Shown: positions 22,801 through 34,420 of the stretch, piece after piece
Layout: each line of letters begins with the position of its first letter
How positions within the stretch are numbered: the first letter of the stretch is position 1
From: Symbiodinium natans
Taxonomy: Eukaryota > Sar > Dinophyceae > Suessiales > Symbiodiniaceae
NCBI GenBank assembly: GCA_905221605.1
Contig: CAJNDS010000166.1
Coordinates: 25,001-89,000 of the forward strand
Direction: 5' to 3'
Length of the DNA: 64,000 bases
Program-made: the position numbers and the translations under genes
Notes under the pieces: model-generated
The model's database searches: none
Told to the model about the DNA's origin: nothing
The model's input: only the letters and a program-made list of their open reading frames with translations

Positions 22801-24294
22801 ATTTTGAGACACGCCAGTCGTTCAGGAATAGGAGACTATTGCAAGGAGCTCAAACCGCCCAGCATGTTTTGGGTAACGCCGTGTGTGCTTGCAGTGCAGT
22901 GTGTGCACGCAGTTGCTTGCCGCGGCAATGCGCTGCGAAATGGAGCCGCACTCAGCGTGTTTATCAAGCCGCGCCTTTCGCAAGAGCAGCTCTACATGAT
23001 CGCAACTCTTAGAGTAGAAGCCAAAAAGTTGGAAACTCATTAGCCTCACCCCTAAGAGCAAAGTCGAGGGAATGCCAGCACTATTTGTCCTCAAAAGGTT
23101 TCCAACTTTTTGGGGATGACTTGTATACCATTCAAGAGAGCGCATGAGGAGATAAGTTGTGTGAGGCCATGCCGGGGCAGATATCGATGTTTCGCTGCGT
23201 GTCGCAGAGTGGGCGGAGTTGACGGATGCTTAAAGTTCCAAGTTTTGCAGTGATCAGAATCAAACCCTAAACCTAAACCCTAAACCCTAACCCTAACCCT
23301 AAACCCTAAACCCGTCAGAAATGTCAACCCCAACTTTGATCAGCCCATATCAAGACGCTACGGGATTTGTTGCCTCAATGATACCACATGATGCGACATT
23401 GGAAGGCCAGTTTGGCGGGGTCAAAATAATTGGAGTTGCCACTAGTATTGTACATAGATGGTGTCTTACATTTTTAAAATCGTTTACCATGTGTTTCCTC
23501 ACTTTGTACTATGTCTGTACAACATGCATGTACACATATATATATATGTGTGTGTGTGTATATACATATATAAATGGATGCATGTGCGCACACACATACA
23601 TACACTATACACATTTTTTACAACCGAGAAAGCCCTCCCCGGATGTTCGGATCGCTCTGAGCGGTTCGCCTCGATGAACGTGTCGTAGTAGGCGATGATG
23701 TGCGGATGGAAGAGGCGGTGCCTCAATCGCACAAAGCTGGGTTAGGGTTTTAGGGTTTAGGGTTTAGGGTCGATGCCGAGACCGTTCTTGAGTGCGCCTT
23801 TGTCGTGCTGCGATCTGGAACTTGGGGGGCTTCCGAAAGAGGGATGATAGCAAACTTCTGGGATATCGGGGTATATATTTGGGTACATTCGGGTTACCCC
23901 TGTTTTAGGAACTGCCCATATGTTGCTCGCCGTTGCAGTTGAGAAGGCTTCCCCACTCCAACCTAGGGCAAAGAGCAGCTAAGGCCCCTCGCAGCAGGCT
24001 AACCTCGTCCTCTGCACTCTTCCGGGCCAGGGCAGACATGCCACCGAGGTCCACGGTCTTCACCTCGCAGAGGGGTAGTCGGAGCTTCGGGCAGCACTCG
24101 CTCCTCGAAAGATGCAAATCACCATGTTCATAGCAAAGCTCGGCAAAGCCAAAGCCGCCCGGAAGTCCCTGAAACCCGGAACTCTAAACCCTGAGGCCCC
24201 AAACTCTGTGCCACGTGCCCCCTCTTTCCCAGTGCTTGGGAGGGCGCAACACGGAGCGCTGAGGTTTCGCGGTGCTTCACCAGCACGGCAATGC
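13808..24294 (-). CDS. NEK-like protein kinase 1 (split into at least 13 small exons)
   Basis: Ser/Thr kinase catalytic domain read exon by exon on the minus strand, in correct subdomain order: 24,271-24,294 (beta2-like IAVLVKH); 23,991-24,063 (VKTVDLGGMS...EDEVSLL, beta3/alphaC); 23,670-23,736 (HPHIIAYYDTFIE); about 21,911-21,944 (LHIVLEYADGG); 21,558-21,598 (EFFSDDEAMTL); 21,279-21,318 (FRQCLSALAYIHK); 20,801-20,821 (ILHRDIK, catalytic loop); 20,589-20,641 (TQNIFLMKSGDAKLGDF); 20,121-20,185 (GISKVMDETLVAGTVVGTPAYL, supplying the G of DFG across the junction); about 18,737-18,802 (RIDVWSLGAVLYEVLALKS); about 17,833-17,886 (HPFQASNMAATLMKIISAD); 15,570-15,605 (EPAPLPDRCSEE); about 13,808-13,876 (QELLENAAVKKLG). 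Lysine, HRD and DFG residues are present, so the domain looks functional. NEK family is inferred from the VDL..MS, HRDIK.QNIF and GTVVGTP signatures. The APE exon and both protein ends are not located. Several junctions need GC or GA donors. Confidence 0.83.
13883..13976. repeat. Interstitial telomeric array (TTTAGGG)13
   Basis: Thirteen near-perfect units, starting a few bases upstream (in the transcribed sense) of the kinase 1 exon at 13,808-13,876. On the sense strand this is (CCCTAAA)n before an acceptor. Confidence 0.95.
14829..15245. repeat. Cluster of CA/TG, TA and ATAC microsatellites
   Basis: The cluster contains (CA)n at 14,829-14,845, (ATAC/TA)n at 14,865-14,895, (TG)n at 14,900-14,914, and CA/ATAC-rich DNA at 15,160-15,245. 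Open frames across this region are translations of these repeats. Confidence 0.8.
15343..15453. mobile_element. Family C element nested between family A-like ends
   Basis: The inverted ends are AACCTCAGGGCACCTAGTAA and TTGGTCACTAAGTACCCTGA followed by ACCTCC. The interior has ATTACAACTGTACTTATAAC and its mirror TTATAAGTTATAATTGG. It is flanked by GATTTCCGAAAGTAAGG (15,270) and TATTTTCGGAACCCCC (15,455), which resemble the two ends of a family A element, so this copy may have inserted into one. Confidence 0.7.
15638..15713. repeat. Telomere-like array of the 8-bp variant TTTAGGGG
   Basis: One or two TTTAGGG units are followed by eight TTTAGGGG units. A homogeneous 8-bp variant block indicates amplification by slippage or unequal exchange rather than telomerase addition. 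Confidence 0.9.
16013..17332 (-). pseudogene. Retroposed spliced-leader mRNA, possibly from an RNA virus (broken ORFs)
   Basis: A GC-rich coding block without exon structure, split over three minus-strand frames: about 16,927-17,331 (a hydrophobic segment near the start, AITFVAVTLFVVLSWLFGAF, then proline-rich sequence), about 16,470-16,886, and 16,013-16,621, ending with a stop at 16,013. Frames overlap where one decays and the next takes over, as expected of frameshifted decay. A spliced-leader sequence lies immediately upstream, so the insert came from a mature trans-spliced RNA. No polymerase motif is seen. The second and third parts have strand-rich, capsid-like composition. From memory and unchecked, dinoflagellate positive-strand RNA viruses (HcRNAV type) have endogenous copies in related genomes. 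A retroposed host mRNA is the alternative. It sits inside a kinase 1 intron, in the same orientation. Confidence 0.5.
17333..17353 (-). other. Relict dinoflagellate spliced leader
   Basis: On the minus strand, 17,353 to 17,333 matches positions 2-22 of the 22-nt dinoflagellate spliced leader; it begins CCGTAGCCATTTTGG and continues to CTCAAG. The leader is added in trans to mRNA 5' ends and is not genomically encoded next to genes, so its presence marks insertion of reverse-transcribed mRNA. It joins the broken ORF block directly on its 3' side and a telomeric array directly on its 5' side. I saw no other copy in the window. Confidence 0.88.
17354..17382. repeat. Short telomeric array abutting the spliced-leader relic
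   Basis: Four TTTAGGG units begin at the exact end of the leader sequence, with no unique base between. Confidence 0.9.
17683..17752. repeat. Interstitial telomeric array (TTTAGGG)9
   Basis: Near-perfect units, ending in TTTTAGGG and TTTTGGG variants. Confidence 0.9.
18533..18712. repeat. Telomere-like array dominated by 8-bp CCCTAAAA/CCCTAGAA variants
   Basis: Units are first CCCTAGAA, then CCCTAAAA, CCCTGAAA, then 7-bp CCCTAAA. Each variant forms its own run, a record of local amplification. It lies downstream (sense) of the kinase 1 exon at 18,737-18,802. Confidence 0.9.
20238..20336. mobile_element. Family I element
   Basis: Begins AGAATACCCTAACCCAAATA followed by AGGTTAACC and ends TTAATTACCCAGCCCCTTA. 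Relatives at 59,441-59,505 and 62,540-62,636 share the start (AATACCCTAGCCCAAAAAGG) and the end (CCTACCCAGCCCCTAAG). About 65-100 bp, no ORF. It lies in a kinase 1 intron. Confidence 0.65.
21356..21461. mobile_element. Family A element
   Basis: CATGGGGGTTTGCGATTAGG at the left end and ATCTTCGTAAACTCCCACAT followed by G at the right are inverted. The core GTCTTTATAAGGGAATCC is conserved. It lies in a kinase 1 intron. Confidence 0.75.
23020..23120. mobile_element. Short inverted-repeat element
   Basis: GCCAAAAAGTTGGAAACTC and GGTTTCCAACTTTTTGG face each other about 70 bp apart. No ORF and only one copy seen, so this is either a small MITE or a structured hairpin in the kinase 1 intron. Confidence 0.5.
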
Positions 24295-24942
24295 CTTGGT
24301 GGTTGTACGATGAGACATGTAAGATTCATGCAATGTTGGAGGGCCGGTGGACGCTGTCGGCGTGGTTTTGGGCTTTGGGTTCAGGTGACTTCGGGCTTCA
24401 GCGGCTGGCTTCTTCGAGCTCAGTGTAACGCACTTTGTTCAGGTTTCGGGCCTGGGCGCTGTGTTTGCACAGCCTTTGGTGGAGTTTCTTATGTCCGCTC
24501 AGATCGTCACGAGGAGCCTTGTTCAATTTGCAGACTGTGAAACGCAAGGGACGGCTGTGAGGGTCAGAGCAGCTTCCAACCGAAGGAAGCAATCTCCCGA
24601 AGGACTGAAATGTCCACCTACCTATGGGCTATGGGGGGGGGGGTTTGCGATCCTGGCGGGGGGGGGGGGGGGGGGGGGAGGGAGTTACGAAAGGGGCCCT
24701 AATATGTACATCGCCTTGTTTTTAGGACCCCAATGAAGTCGGAAATCCCCATGTGCCTACAAGATCATCCCTTAAGACCCGCGCCGTAGGCACCGCGGCC
24801 CAAGTCCTTCTCTTTCCTCGGGCTTTGGAAGAATGCAAGGAACATATCCTTCGGGTTAGGCTTTGGGTCATTTGGACTTGGCTTTTGCACACAACCAAAC
24901 CCTAAGCCACTCCTACCGATATACATGAACCTTAACCTCTAG

Positions 24943-25100
24943 TCGGCACGGGCACAACGGTTTGTCGGCATAGGCATGCTGTTTGACTTTTCCTTTACGC
25001 AGGCACAACGGGACACAGTTCGTCGGCATAGGTACCACGGTTCGTTGGCATAGGCACAACAGTTCGTCGGCACAAGTACCACGGTTCGTTGGCATAGGGA
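24943..25100. repeat. Tandem repeat, unit about 24 bp (CGGCATAGGCACAACGGTT)
   Basis: Six or so degenerate units of GTTCGTCGGCATAGGCACAA / GTTCGTTGGCATAGGTACCA. They give a repetitive open frame on the minus strand (PMPTN...) that I do not regard as a gene. The tract lies between the two kinase genes. Confidence 0.8.
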
Positions 25101-25394
25101 GGTCCGGGCGGGGTGCTGAAGGTCCCACGGAAGTCTGGAAAAAGGCTAGCGTTTAGAGCTCAAGGTTTAGCGTTCAGGGTGGGAACTCTCAGCTTATATA
25201 TGAAGAAATGAACGCTTTTATGGGATTCTTTGGGCGGGAGGGTGTTTTCCCGCCGCTTGCAAAGCTAGCGGACGAGCGAAAGCTCGAACATGAGATGCTG
25301 AACCCTAACCCGTAAACCCTGAACCCTAAACCCTAAGCCCTAAACCCGAAACCCTTACACCTAAACCCTGAACCCTAAACTAGCTTCCAGGACA

Positions 25395-25485
25395 GGCTGG
25401 CAAGGTCTCGAAGTGCCAACGGGGCACTCGAAATCTGCCATGCTCAGCGAGGTGTTCAGCTCCATGCTGGGTGCCACCTGCTCAA
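25395..25485 (-). CDS. Possible C-terminal exon of kinase 2
   Basis: An open minus-strand stretch reads ALEQVAPSMELNTSLSMAD then FECPVGT. It follows the last recognised kinase 2 exon (about 26,035-26,070) in the same orientation, along with another candidate at about 25,838-25,897 (VRKLRRGSPASLTRLPW). No family match, so both are suggestions from context only. Confidence 0.35.
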
Positions 25486-25535
25486 GAGCCCCAGCAACCA
25501 CTCTCGGAGCTTGTATGTTTATATGTGCAGACATA

Positions 25536-25626
25536 TATGTGTATACATATATAAATATGTATGTATACCTCTATATATATATATATAGATATATAGATAT
25601 ATAGATATATATATATATATATATAT
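25536..25626. repeat. (TA)n and TATAGA microsatellite
   Basis: Long TA-rich runs with interspersed TATAGA units. Confidence 0.9.
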
Positions 25627-25737
25627 AATATGTCTGCATTTGCTCCGGGCAAAAGTGAAAGCCAAAGGCCTCAGGCCTTAGAATATTGCGGACAAGGCAC
25701 GGCGGATCTCACCTGAGTTCGGCACGGCTTGCGGGTG

Positions 25738-25826
25738 CCCTAAACCCTAAACCCTAAACCCTAAACCCTAAACCCTAAACCCTAAACCCTAAACCCTAGA
25801 CCCTAGACCCTAGACCCTAAACCCAA
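25738..25826. repeat. Interstitial telomeric array ending in CCCTAGA variants
   Basis: About nine CCCTAAA units, then three CCCTAGA, then CCCTAAA. Confidence 0.9.
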
Positions 25827-26034
25827 GAGTTCTTGTGGTTCTGGGGATCTTCCATGGCAATCTGGTGAGGGAGGCAGGCGAACCTCTTCTCAGTTTCCGG
25901 ACCTTGAAGCCGTGGCCTTGCAAACCCTAAACCCTAAACCCCTTTTTTTTGAACCCTAAACCCTGAACCCTAAATCCTAATTAGAACCCTAAACCCTAAA
26001 CCCTAAACCCTTTGAAAGGCGGCGGAGGGGCCGG

Positions 26035-29000
26035 CGGGAGCTGCATCAGCTCTTCTGCGGTGGCGCGCTCCTGAAAGCAAGCGGACGAGAATGACAATGA
26101 ACGACCATTGGGATGTTCACCCTTATCGGGTTCAGGGTTCAGGGTTCAGGGTTCAGGGTTTAGGGTTTAGCGTTTACAGTTTAGGGTTTAGGGATGTTCC
26201 CCCTTATACTACGTAACAGTTAACAGCCCTTACTAGGGAGTATGGTACCCCCTGTTATAATCCGGCTTCCTACGAGTGAACTAAATTATAAACTTGTGCA
26301 TGAATTTAGTGAATGAGCCCCAAGACCCGGATGTAGAAACTAAGCGAAACCAACCATTACCAACAGATTTCCAAGCCTTTTGGGGGACTTCGTGAATGAG
26401 GAAAAGCCACATGAATGAGACCCCTTTGAACAAGAGCCAAGATTCAATGGATGGTTGCGTTCTCTTCACGTACTATAGGGTCTGAATGGTGGATCCCCGG
26501 GGAAAAGACGAAGAGAATTCAATGAACTTTATTACAAGCGAAGAGAATACGAAGCGCGTGAATAAAGTGAATGAATGAACGAAGTGTCAAAGAGGGGTTA
26601 TCTTGTGTCCCAACCAGGCAATATTAATATAATGACCTGTGAAGTGAACTCAATTATTGTATTTGCAAGGAATTTAAGACGCGCGAAATACAATAATGGA
26701 GAGAACGAAGTGAAACAAAGGATTTTAAGGGGGCCACAATATTATTATTACAAAAGCCCCCTTAATAGTAAAACAACCAAAAGATAGGAAAGTTATTCCT
26801 GATCCAATAGATGACAGGGAATTCCAGGAATAAAAGAATCTGGAAAGGATGGGATTCTTCTTGGCATAACATTAAATCCTAAGAAATGCATTGGGGAAAA
26901 GGTAAGAAGAATACCAATAAGTATTAAATGTAGATGAAAAAGAGAAAGTGTACTAGAGGATGAAAGTAATAAATTCTTAAGTCTTAGTACCAACAATCTT
27001 TTCTCTATTAAAAATTATTCCAGAGAAGATAGAAATTATAGCTCCTAAAGAAAGAACAAAATGAAAATGTGCTACAACATAATATGTATCATGTAATCCT
27101 AGATCTACTGCAGCATTTCCAAGAATTATTCCTGTAGAACCACCTATAGTAAACATTAATAAAAGAGATGTGAGAAGAAGACAGAACTAATTCTAAGGTG
27201 TAATAATGGTGGATTTCCAAGATATGTAAAAAGCCAATTAAAGATTTTTGTACCAGTTGGTAAGGATATTAAGATTGTAACTCCTGTAAAATAAGCTCTT
27301 GTATCACTTTCTAAACCTACAGTATACATATGATGCCCCCAAACAAGACTTCCAAGAAGAGAAATAGATGACATGGCAAAGATCATTGATTGGTTACCAA
27401 AGATTATTAATTGTAAAATCCCAGAAATTATTATGGAAATGATCCCAAATGCAGGAATTATTAAGATGTAAACTTCTGGATGTCCAAAAAACCAAAATAA
27501 ATGTTGATAGAATATAGGATCTCCTCCAAATATAGGATCAAAGAAAAGTGTATTAGAATGAAGATCACCCAATATTAAAAGAAGTGTACCAGATAAGATT
27601 GGTAATGTTAATAAAAGCATGAAAGCTGTAATCAAGAAAGCCCAAGGAAATAATGGGATAGTCTTTAATGTCAGATAATAAGATCTCAGATTTAGAATTG
27701 TTGTCCAAAAGTTAAGAGATGTAAGACATGAAGATATACCAGAGATTAATAATCCAAATATAAGATTTCCTGTACTTGAAGGTGATAAAGTCATAAAAGA
27801 AGTGGATAATGGTGGAAAAATGTTCATCCTGTACCACCTCCAAATTCTGAGATTATAGAAAGGATTAGGAAAAGATATGAAAGTAAAAAAATTAAGAAAA
27901 ATTATTGACTCTAGGATATACCACTTCTGGAGACCCTTGAAAGATAGGTACAAAATAATTTCCAAATCCTCCAAACAAGCCAGGCATTACTAAAAAGAAG
28001 ATCATAAGAAAGCCATGCAATGTAATGCTTATATTATAGAAGTTCTGGTTTTCTGGAGATATAATCCTATTTCCTGATGAATATAATTCTATTCTTATAA
28101 GGACTGATATTAATGTTGGGGAGCATCCCAAAAATGACCTCCATAAGACTGCAGTTTAGGGCTTCCTCGGAACAAGAACTTCGAAGATTGAAGCTGAAGT
28201 CCGCTGGGCTAAGCCCAATTTTTGAAAAATATTCCTCAATATGGCCCTCTTAATAAACCCAACCAGGAAAGCATGGCCCTCGTCCCAAAGGCCTACCTAG
28301 AGACGGACTTAACAGTAGGAGCTGCAACAGAAGAACCCCTTCACAAGCTCGACATGTGGACACTGCGCGTCACTTCTCCCTAACCCTAAACCCTAAACCC
28401 TAAACCCTAAACCCTAAACCCTAAACCCTAAACCCTAAACCCTAAACCCTAAACCCTAAAACTGAAGTCCTCAGGATTCTTGTTCAGCGCGCGGCGGACG
28501 ACCTCCGCTCTCTGTGGGGGAGTCGGGAGTCAACGGGTTTTGCCGGCGGAAATGCCCCCTACGTGCCCGAACCCTCAGCGTGCTGAGATCGGAGGACTGC
28601 GGCACCCTGCTCGGGTCTCCGGGCTCATGTGCTAAACCCTAATCTTTACTTGTCGGTTACTTATATGCGCCCTAAGTCCCCGAAGTGGAGGGTAAGCAGA
28701 GGTATATTTGGGGTTTTCAGTACCCATGAACCTCCAAGTAGGGTTGGAATGGGTCCTGAAAACAAGGCCTCAGAATACTGCGTGTCGTGAGCTTTGCGGT
28801 TCTCGGGGAGGATTTGCACGTCACGCACGAACCCATGCTCGAAAGACCCCCCCCCCAGAGCAGAGCAGGACGACAACTTTGTACCGCAGTGTATCAGCAT
28901 GCTTGAATCCTCGTAGAACCAAGTGAAAACCCCTGAACCCTAAACCCTAAAGTACTTTGTCTGATATTCCGCTGGTTTTTTGTACATGAACCAAAAAGTC

Positions 29001-29999
29001 CTAAACCCGAAGCCCTGTAAGGAGACGACGAGTAGAGTCCCAAGCCCTACACCGGGTTTAGGGTTTAGGGTTTAGGGTTCAGGGTTTAGGGTGTAGGGTT
29101 TAGGGTTTAGGGTTTAGATGAAGCCGCAGCATGAGAAGGCTGAGGTGCATCGCGCACTTCCTCGCGGCAAGAGTCTGGAAGAGGGGCCGGCTCGGCGTTC
29201 ACGATCTTCATGATCCTGTGGTGAGCTGGGTTTAGGGTTTAGGGTTCAGGGTTCAGGGTTTAGGGTTTAGGGTTTAGGGTTTATAGGGCATTACATAGTT
29301 ACTTCCCCCTTGGGATGTTCATGGATGTTCCCCCCTTCTACTATCAGTCCTGAATAGGGATCTATGTGATAGTAGTATCTTCCTGATCCTGTGGTGAGCT
29401 CATGACTTCCCCCTTTGGCTGTTTCCCCTCATAATAAGAGCCCTTAGGGCAGGGATTATAATAGGGGGTACTATAACCCCCTACTCAGGACTGTTAACTG
29501 GGTTACTATCTTCAACTCAGTCAAGAGAGTTGATGCGGAGTGACAGCGCCGCGACGTTGGAGGCGGTGAACGGCTGCACAAGCGCAAGCATCTCGTAGAG
29601 GACCACGCCCATGGACCACACCTGGTGCTGTTGAAGGGCGATGTAGAGCAGCCCAAACTTGCTTGTGCGAGAATAAGGGTTTCGACTCGCGCGCTCGCTG
29701 AAGCAGGCAAGGAGAAAGGGTTTATAGGGTTTAGGAGGGTTTAGGGATGTTTCGGGATCTTTAGGGTTGAGGGCTAGGCCCTATCCCGGGTGCTCACTAT
29801 TGCATGTTCGCGCGCGCGCACTTGAGCCACGCACGCGGGTCTGGCGAACTTGCCCAGCCTTTTCATACCTACACGGACCTACACATGTCGACAGCTCCAC
29901 TTCCACATGGTTTGTACAAAGACCATGGGAAGACCTAGACCGTAGCCTTGCTTGGCTGCAGCCTTTTTCGAGGAGCGATCTCGATCAGCGTTACCCCAC

Positions 30000-30032
<33 letters not shown>

Positions 30033-30417
30033 CATCCTCACAACCCCCAAAACCCTGAACAACGCCACGCGCGTTGCCGAAGGTACTGCACTGCCACATG
30101 AAACGAGGTTCCGCTTCGCAAGCTTGGGTTGTTTTTCGTCTATGGCTTGGAAACGCTGCAAACTCGTGCTTTTGACGCGCGCATGGTCAAGGTTTCGGGC
30201 TGACATTCACAGACTCGAAACCCTTTCCTGGAGAACAGAGAATTGGTGAAGGCTAAGTCTGTTGCAGAGATAGGCAAAAACGCTGTACATATCCGTGCTT
30301 TGGGCATGTTCCCAAAAGCATGAACACTTCTGACAGCACGTCTGGTTGCAGAAGCATCAAGCATTTTCATTTTAGATGTAAAGGCAAAAATGCTGAACAT
30401 TCCAGCCTTACCCCCCC

Positions 30418-30448
<31 letters not shown>

Positions 30449-33400
30449 AAAGTCTGCAACGTGTATCTGGTACTGCCGACCGGGGCACGTCGATCTTGGG
30501 GCCGTAGGGCTTGTCCTGGGAGGACAGACATTTTTGACAGAGCTCAGTTCTCTGTCTCCCACTGCCAGGAATGGCTCCCGGCCTCACAGATCTCCGGCGC
30601 AAAGTAGGACGGCCTCAGGCTTCAGAGACGGTAGCCGGCCCAAGTGAAGTTGAGGGGATGATTCAACTCTTTCTTGGAATCGCATGTCTTCCTAGGTTTA
30701 GCTTTAGCCAGGGACACAAGTCCTTGCCATTTGTGCCTGCAGGCCAGGAAGGCCAAAGGCGCAGTCGCAACACCCCTTCCGCAGACCCTAAACCCAAAAC
30801 CCTACAAAAGACCTGAATCCCTACACCCCGAAACCCCAAAATCCTTAAGTTCCTTTCTGCGTCCAGGCCTCCTAGAAGCTAGTCTTTCGTTCCTAAACCC
30901 CCAACAATCTCCCCATAACTCTCCGCCGAAAAAAAGGGAAGCCTGGGGCACCCTGAGCCTGCTCCCTAGGACCCCCGCGTGCCGACCACCGTGCCCTGGG
31001 CGGCTGTCGTGGTCTCGATGACTTTCGAAACTGGGATCGGACGAGGAGGAGGGGCAATTCTCAAAAAATCAGGGTCCGGTGAGGGGGTAGGTTCGATAAG
31101 GTGCCGTACTGTATCTTGTTGTAGGGTTCAGGCAGGTTTGAAGGAGGGTGGTCTTGCAGCTGGGTACTAGGGGAAACCGCTCCACACGGCATTCAGACCC
31201 CTTTGCTTCAGTGCCTCAATTGTCAAACATGCTTTGAGTGCCGCTATGCGGTGCCCCCCCCCCCCCCCCCTCCCCACACCCAGAACGAACTCAGCAAAGG
31301 CAAACGTGGAAAGCGGAGCAAGCACGCCTTGCTGATCATGATGAGCACATAGGTCGCGCCGCGAATAAGCAACCGTCAGGATCTATGAAAACGGAGGGAT
31401 GAGCATTGTGGTTAATTACCCACAAGGCATTCAAACCGTGATCCGCAAGTCGACGGCACACATGTGGCACTTGCAGTGCCGACCGCCACTTTAGTCTTTC
31501 AAGTCGTGCTACTAGCAGAACAAGCCACTGAACTAGACTCCCCTTAAAACCTTCATAAAATAGTATGTTCAAACACTCTTGGGTTTTATATAAACCAAAA
31601 ATCCCAAGGGGGTAGTGAACCAGTCTGTTGTGGATGCAGGGGCCAGATGAACTAGTCAGCCAAGTGGCTGCCGAAATCGCCTGCCGGATGCACAACGCAC
31701 CACGCGAGCACGCAATCGTGCGATCCGTAAGCGTGCCCCGCTGTCTAGGTTACTGTCCTGGTTGGTCAATGAGGGCCGGAAACCTCAATCCTTTTAAAAC
31801 CCCACAAAGCCTCAAAAAGTCCTGGGTTGGAATGGTTGCTTGGGAGTTGGGCTGGGGCCCAACCCTGTGAAACCCAAAAAAATAAATTAATCAAACCCCC
31901 TGTGCCGCTGCCTATCTTCGCGTCGCCGGCTGCCATCATGAAGATGTTCTGCGACTTGATGTCACCTGGCAGTGGGCAAACACAAACAACACCGCCATCG
32001 CCCGCGAAGGCTTGAAAAACAAAACACTCTCAACCCCAAACCCCAAACACATGCACACACAATCAGAGGACCGGCCTGAGCGTGAACTACCAATGTGAAC
32101 AAACCCACCCCGTTTGGAGTTTTTTGCCCGCCAAGCAGACCAGCCGCACTGCGGGGCAACCCTTCAGGACGAATGTTCTGTTTGTTCACCAGGGCTTAAG
32201 GTTTTGTGCGTAAACCCTAAGCCCTAAACCTCAGAAGCTCCAACCCTAAACCCGAAAACGCCATGATGAGCTCTGAAAGGGGGGTTTAGGGTTTAGGGTT
32301 CATAGGGTTCATAGGGTCATAGGGTCATAGGGTCATAGGGTTTAGGGTTTAGGGTTTAGGGTTTAGGGTTTAGGGTCAGAATTCCCAGAATGCCGCAAGA
32401 AAACCTGCATTGCAGACGCCGAGTCGCGGTGAAGGATCCGCTTGGAGTGGATGAACTGAAGCCTTGGGTGCGTTTAGGGGAGTGCATTTGGGAGTTTAGG
32501 GTTTAGGGTTTAGGGTTGAGGGTTGAGGGTTGAGGGTTTAGGGTTTAGGAATCTCGGCCCACCGCTCCTGTTACAAACTACCAAAAGTGGCACCACATGC
32601 TGGTAAAGAGTGGTACGAGATGGGAACGTGCGCCGACGGGTGAACCTGTTGGTACCTCTTCTTTTTCCCGGGCGAACAGGGGACGGGCGGCGGACTCTTT
32701 CCTTCTTTCGAGGGGCTTCAGGAGGTTACCCCGGACTGACTCTCTCTCTCTCTCTCTCTGTCTCCCTAAACCCTAAACCCTAAACCCTAAACCCTCAACA
32801 GTAAACCCTAAACCCTAAACCAAAAACCCTAAACCCTACGTAACCCTAAACCCTCTCCCTCCCTCCTCTCCCTCCATCCCTCATGGGAATTCTCAAATTG
32901 GGCGAGAGGGTAGCAAGTAGGCCAGGCGGCGCTGAGAGGCATTGTGCAAAGATGGTCATGGCCTCATCCTCTGAAAACGTCGCCTCGTCGTCCTTTTTTT
33001 GGGGGAGGGGGGGAGGGGGGTCTAGGGTTTAGGATTTGGGGTTTGGGGGCACTTGCCCTCCCAGGAGTCCTTCTTCTGCCGGATCAAGCTTGCGAGGTCC
33101 CCTCCGTCCGCATACTCCATCACGATGTAGAGGGTCGAACTTCGCATGAAGGTGTCCTGGAAGTTTAGGGTTTAGGGTTCAGGGTTTAGGTCTTTTTGGG
33201 GTTGAAGGTTGTTTTTTTAGTGTTTAGGATGGTCCTGTCACGAGAACGATTGTGAAACCGCGATGACAATACCCAAGCTTATTCTCAACCCTGATGCCTG
33301 TGATGGGCGAGACCCCCTCAAACCTAACAGAACACTCAGGAGCACGATGCAGAAGTTCGGACACTCAGCATGTTTATCCGGCTTATCGGGCGCAAGCTCG

Positions 33401-34362
33401 AACGATCTCTTGACAGGGCTGTTTAACGAAGTCTGCTTGGTTTTGTGAGGGCTTTGGGGAATTAAGGAACCTGCTCTCAAGACACGGGCACATCATTACG
33501 ACTCTTAGCCACACCCTACTTAGAACGAATTCAACAAAGTCGTGCCCAGCAGCGTAGTAGGCAATGATGTGCTGGTGAGTCCTTGCAGAGCTTGCAGCAG
33601 AAGCCAAGAACTTAACCTAAGGTTCACCTTGACCACATGGGGGTTTTCGAAATAGGGGTACCTTATTGGGATCCTGATTATAAGGGAATCCTACTATTTG
33701 GGAAGCCATTATAGGGGTCCCTTATTTTCGTAAACTCCCACATAGATCACGCGTACTTACCACAGTCAATGGGTGCCCTGCCTCTACTCGGCAGCCCCTC
33801 TCCACAGTGGTTCCCAAAACCTTGCCCTCTTTGAGGAAGCTGATAAAGCTTGAACTTACACCTTAAGTTGTCTTCAACCTGCGCGAAATCGCGGACAGCC
33901 CGGCCCAGCGATGATGTATGACGATATAAGGAAGGCATCTAGCGACACCCAGACTGTCCCTTAGTAGCCCAGCAACCCTAAACCCTTTTGTTAGTTGGTT
34001 GCCTGATAGGGAAACCCAGAACCCCCAAAAAAGGGTCAAGGGTACCACTGGGCTCCCAAGGTCGTATCAAGGCACAACCGCTGGAGGACGCCAACCTGCA
34101 CGGGGCCCAAGGAATCGAGGGTTTACAGTAAGCTCCAAACAGTTGGAACATCCTTATCCCCATACCCCCCCAAAAGTTCAAAAGGTATACTGAAGGGAAT
34201 CCAAGCTCTTCTCGTCCTAAAACCATGTTGCAACTTTCTGGAGCTTATTGTAGGGCCGATTGGGACCGGAGGGGTGAAGTCTCGGGCCGGAACTAACAGC
34301 ATGTTGCTTCTATCTGCGGGGTTTGGTGCTGTATGAAAAGGCAATCGTTGGGATCAGGGGGT

Positions 34363-34420
<58 letters not shown>

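Noticed and set aside
26793-26996. Treating the AT-rich open frames at 26.8-28.1 kb as active mitochondrial genes on a chimeric contig
   Set aside because: Frameshifts and the missing N-terminus, with kinase exons in order on both sides, favour a nuclear copy. Read-level confirmation would still be useful.
30000-30022. CAC-repeat frame giving a polythreonine tract in a 160-aa plus-strand ORF (29,767-30,249)
   Set aside because: It is a microsatellite in an intron of the minus-strand kinase 2. The flanking residues show no conservation signal I recognise.
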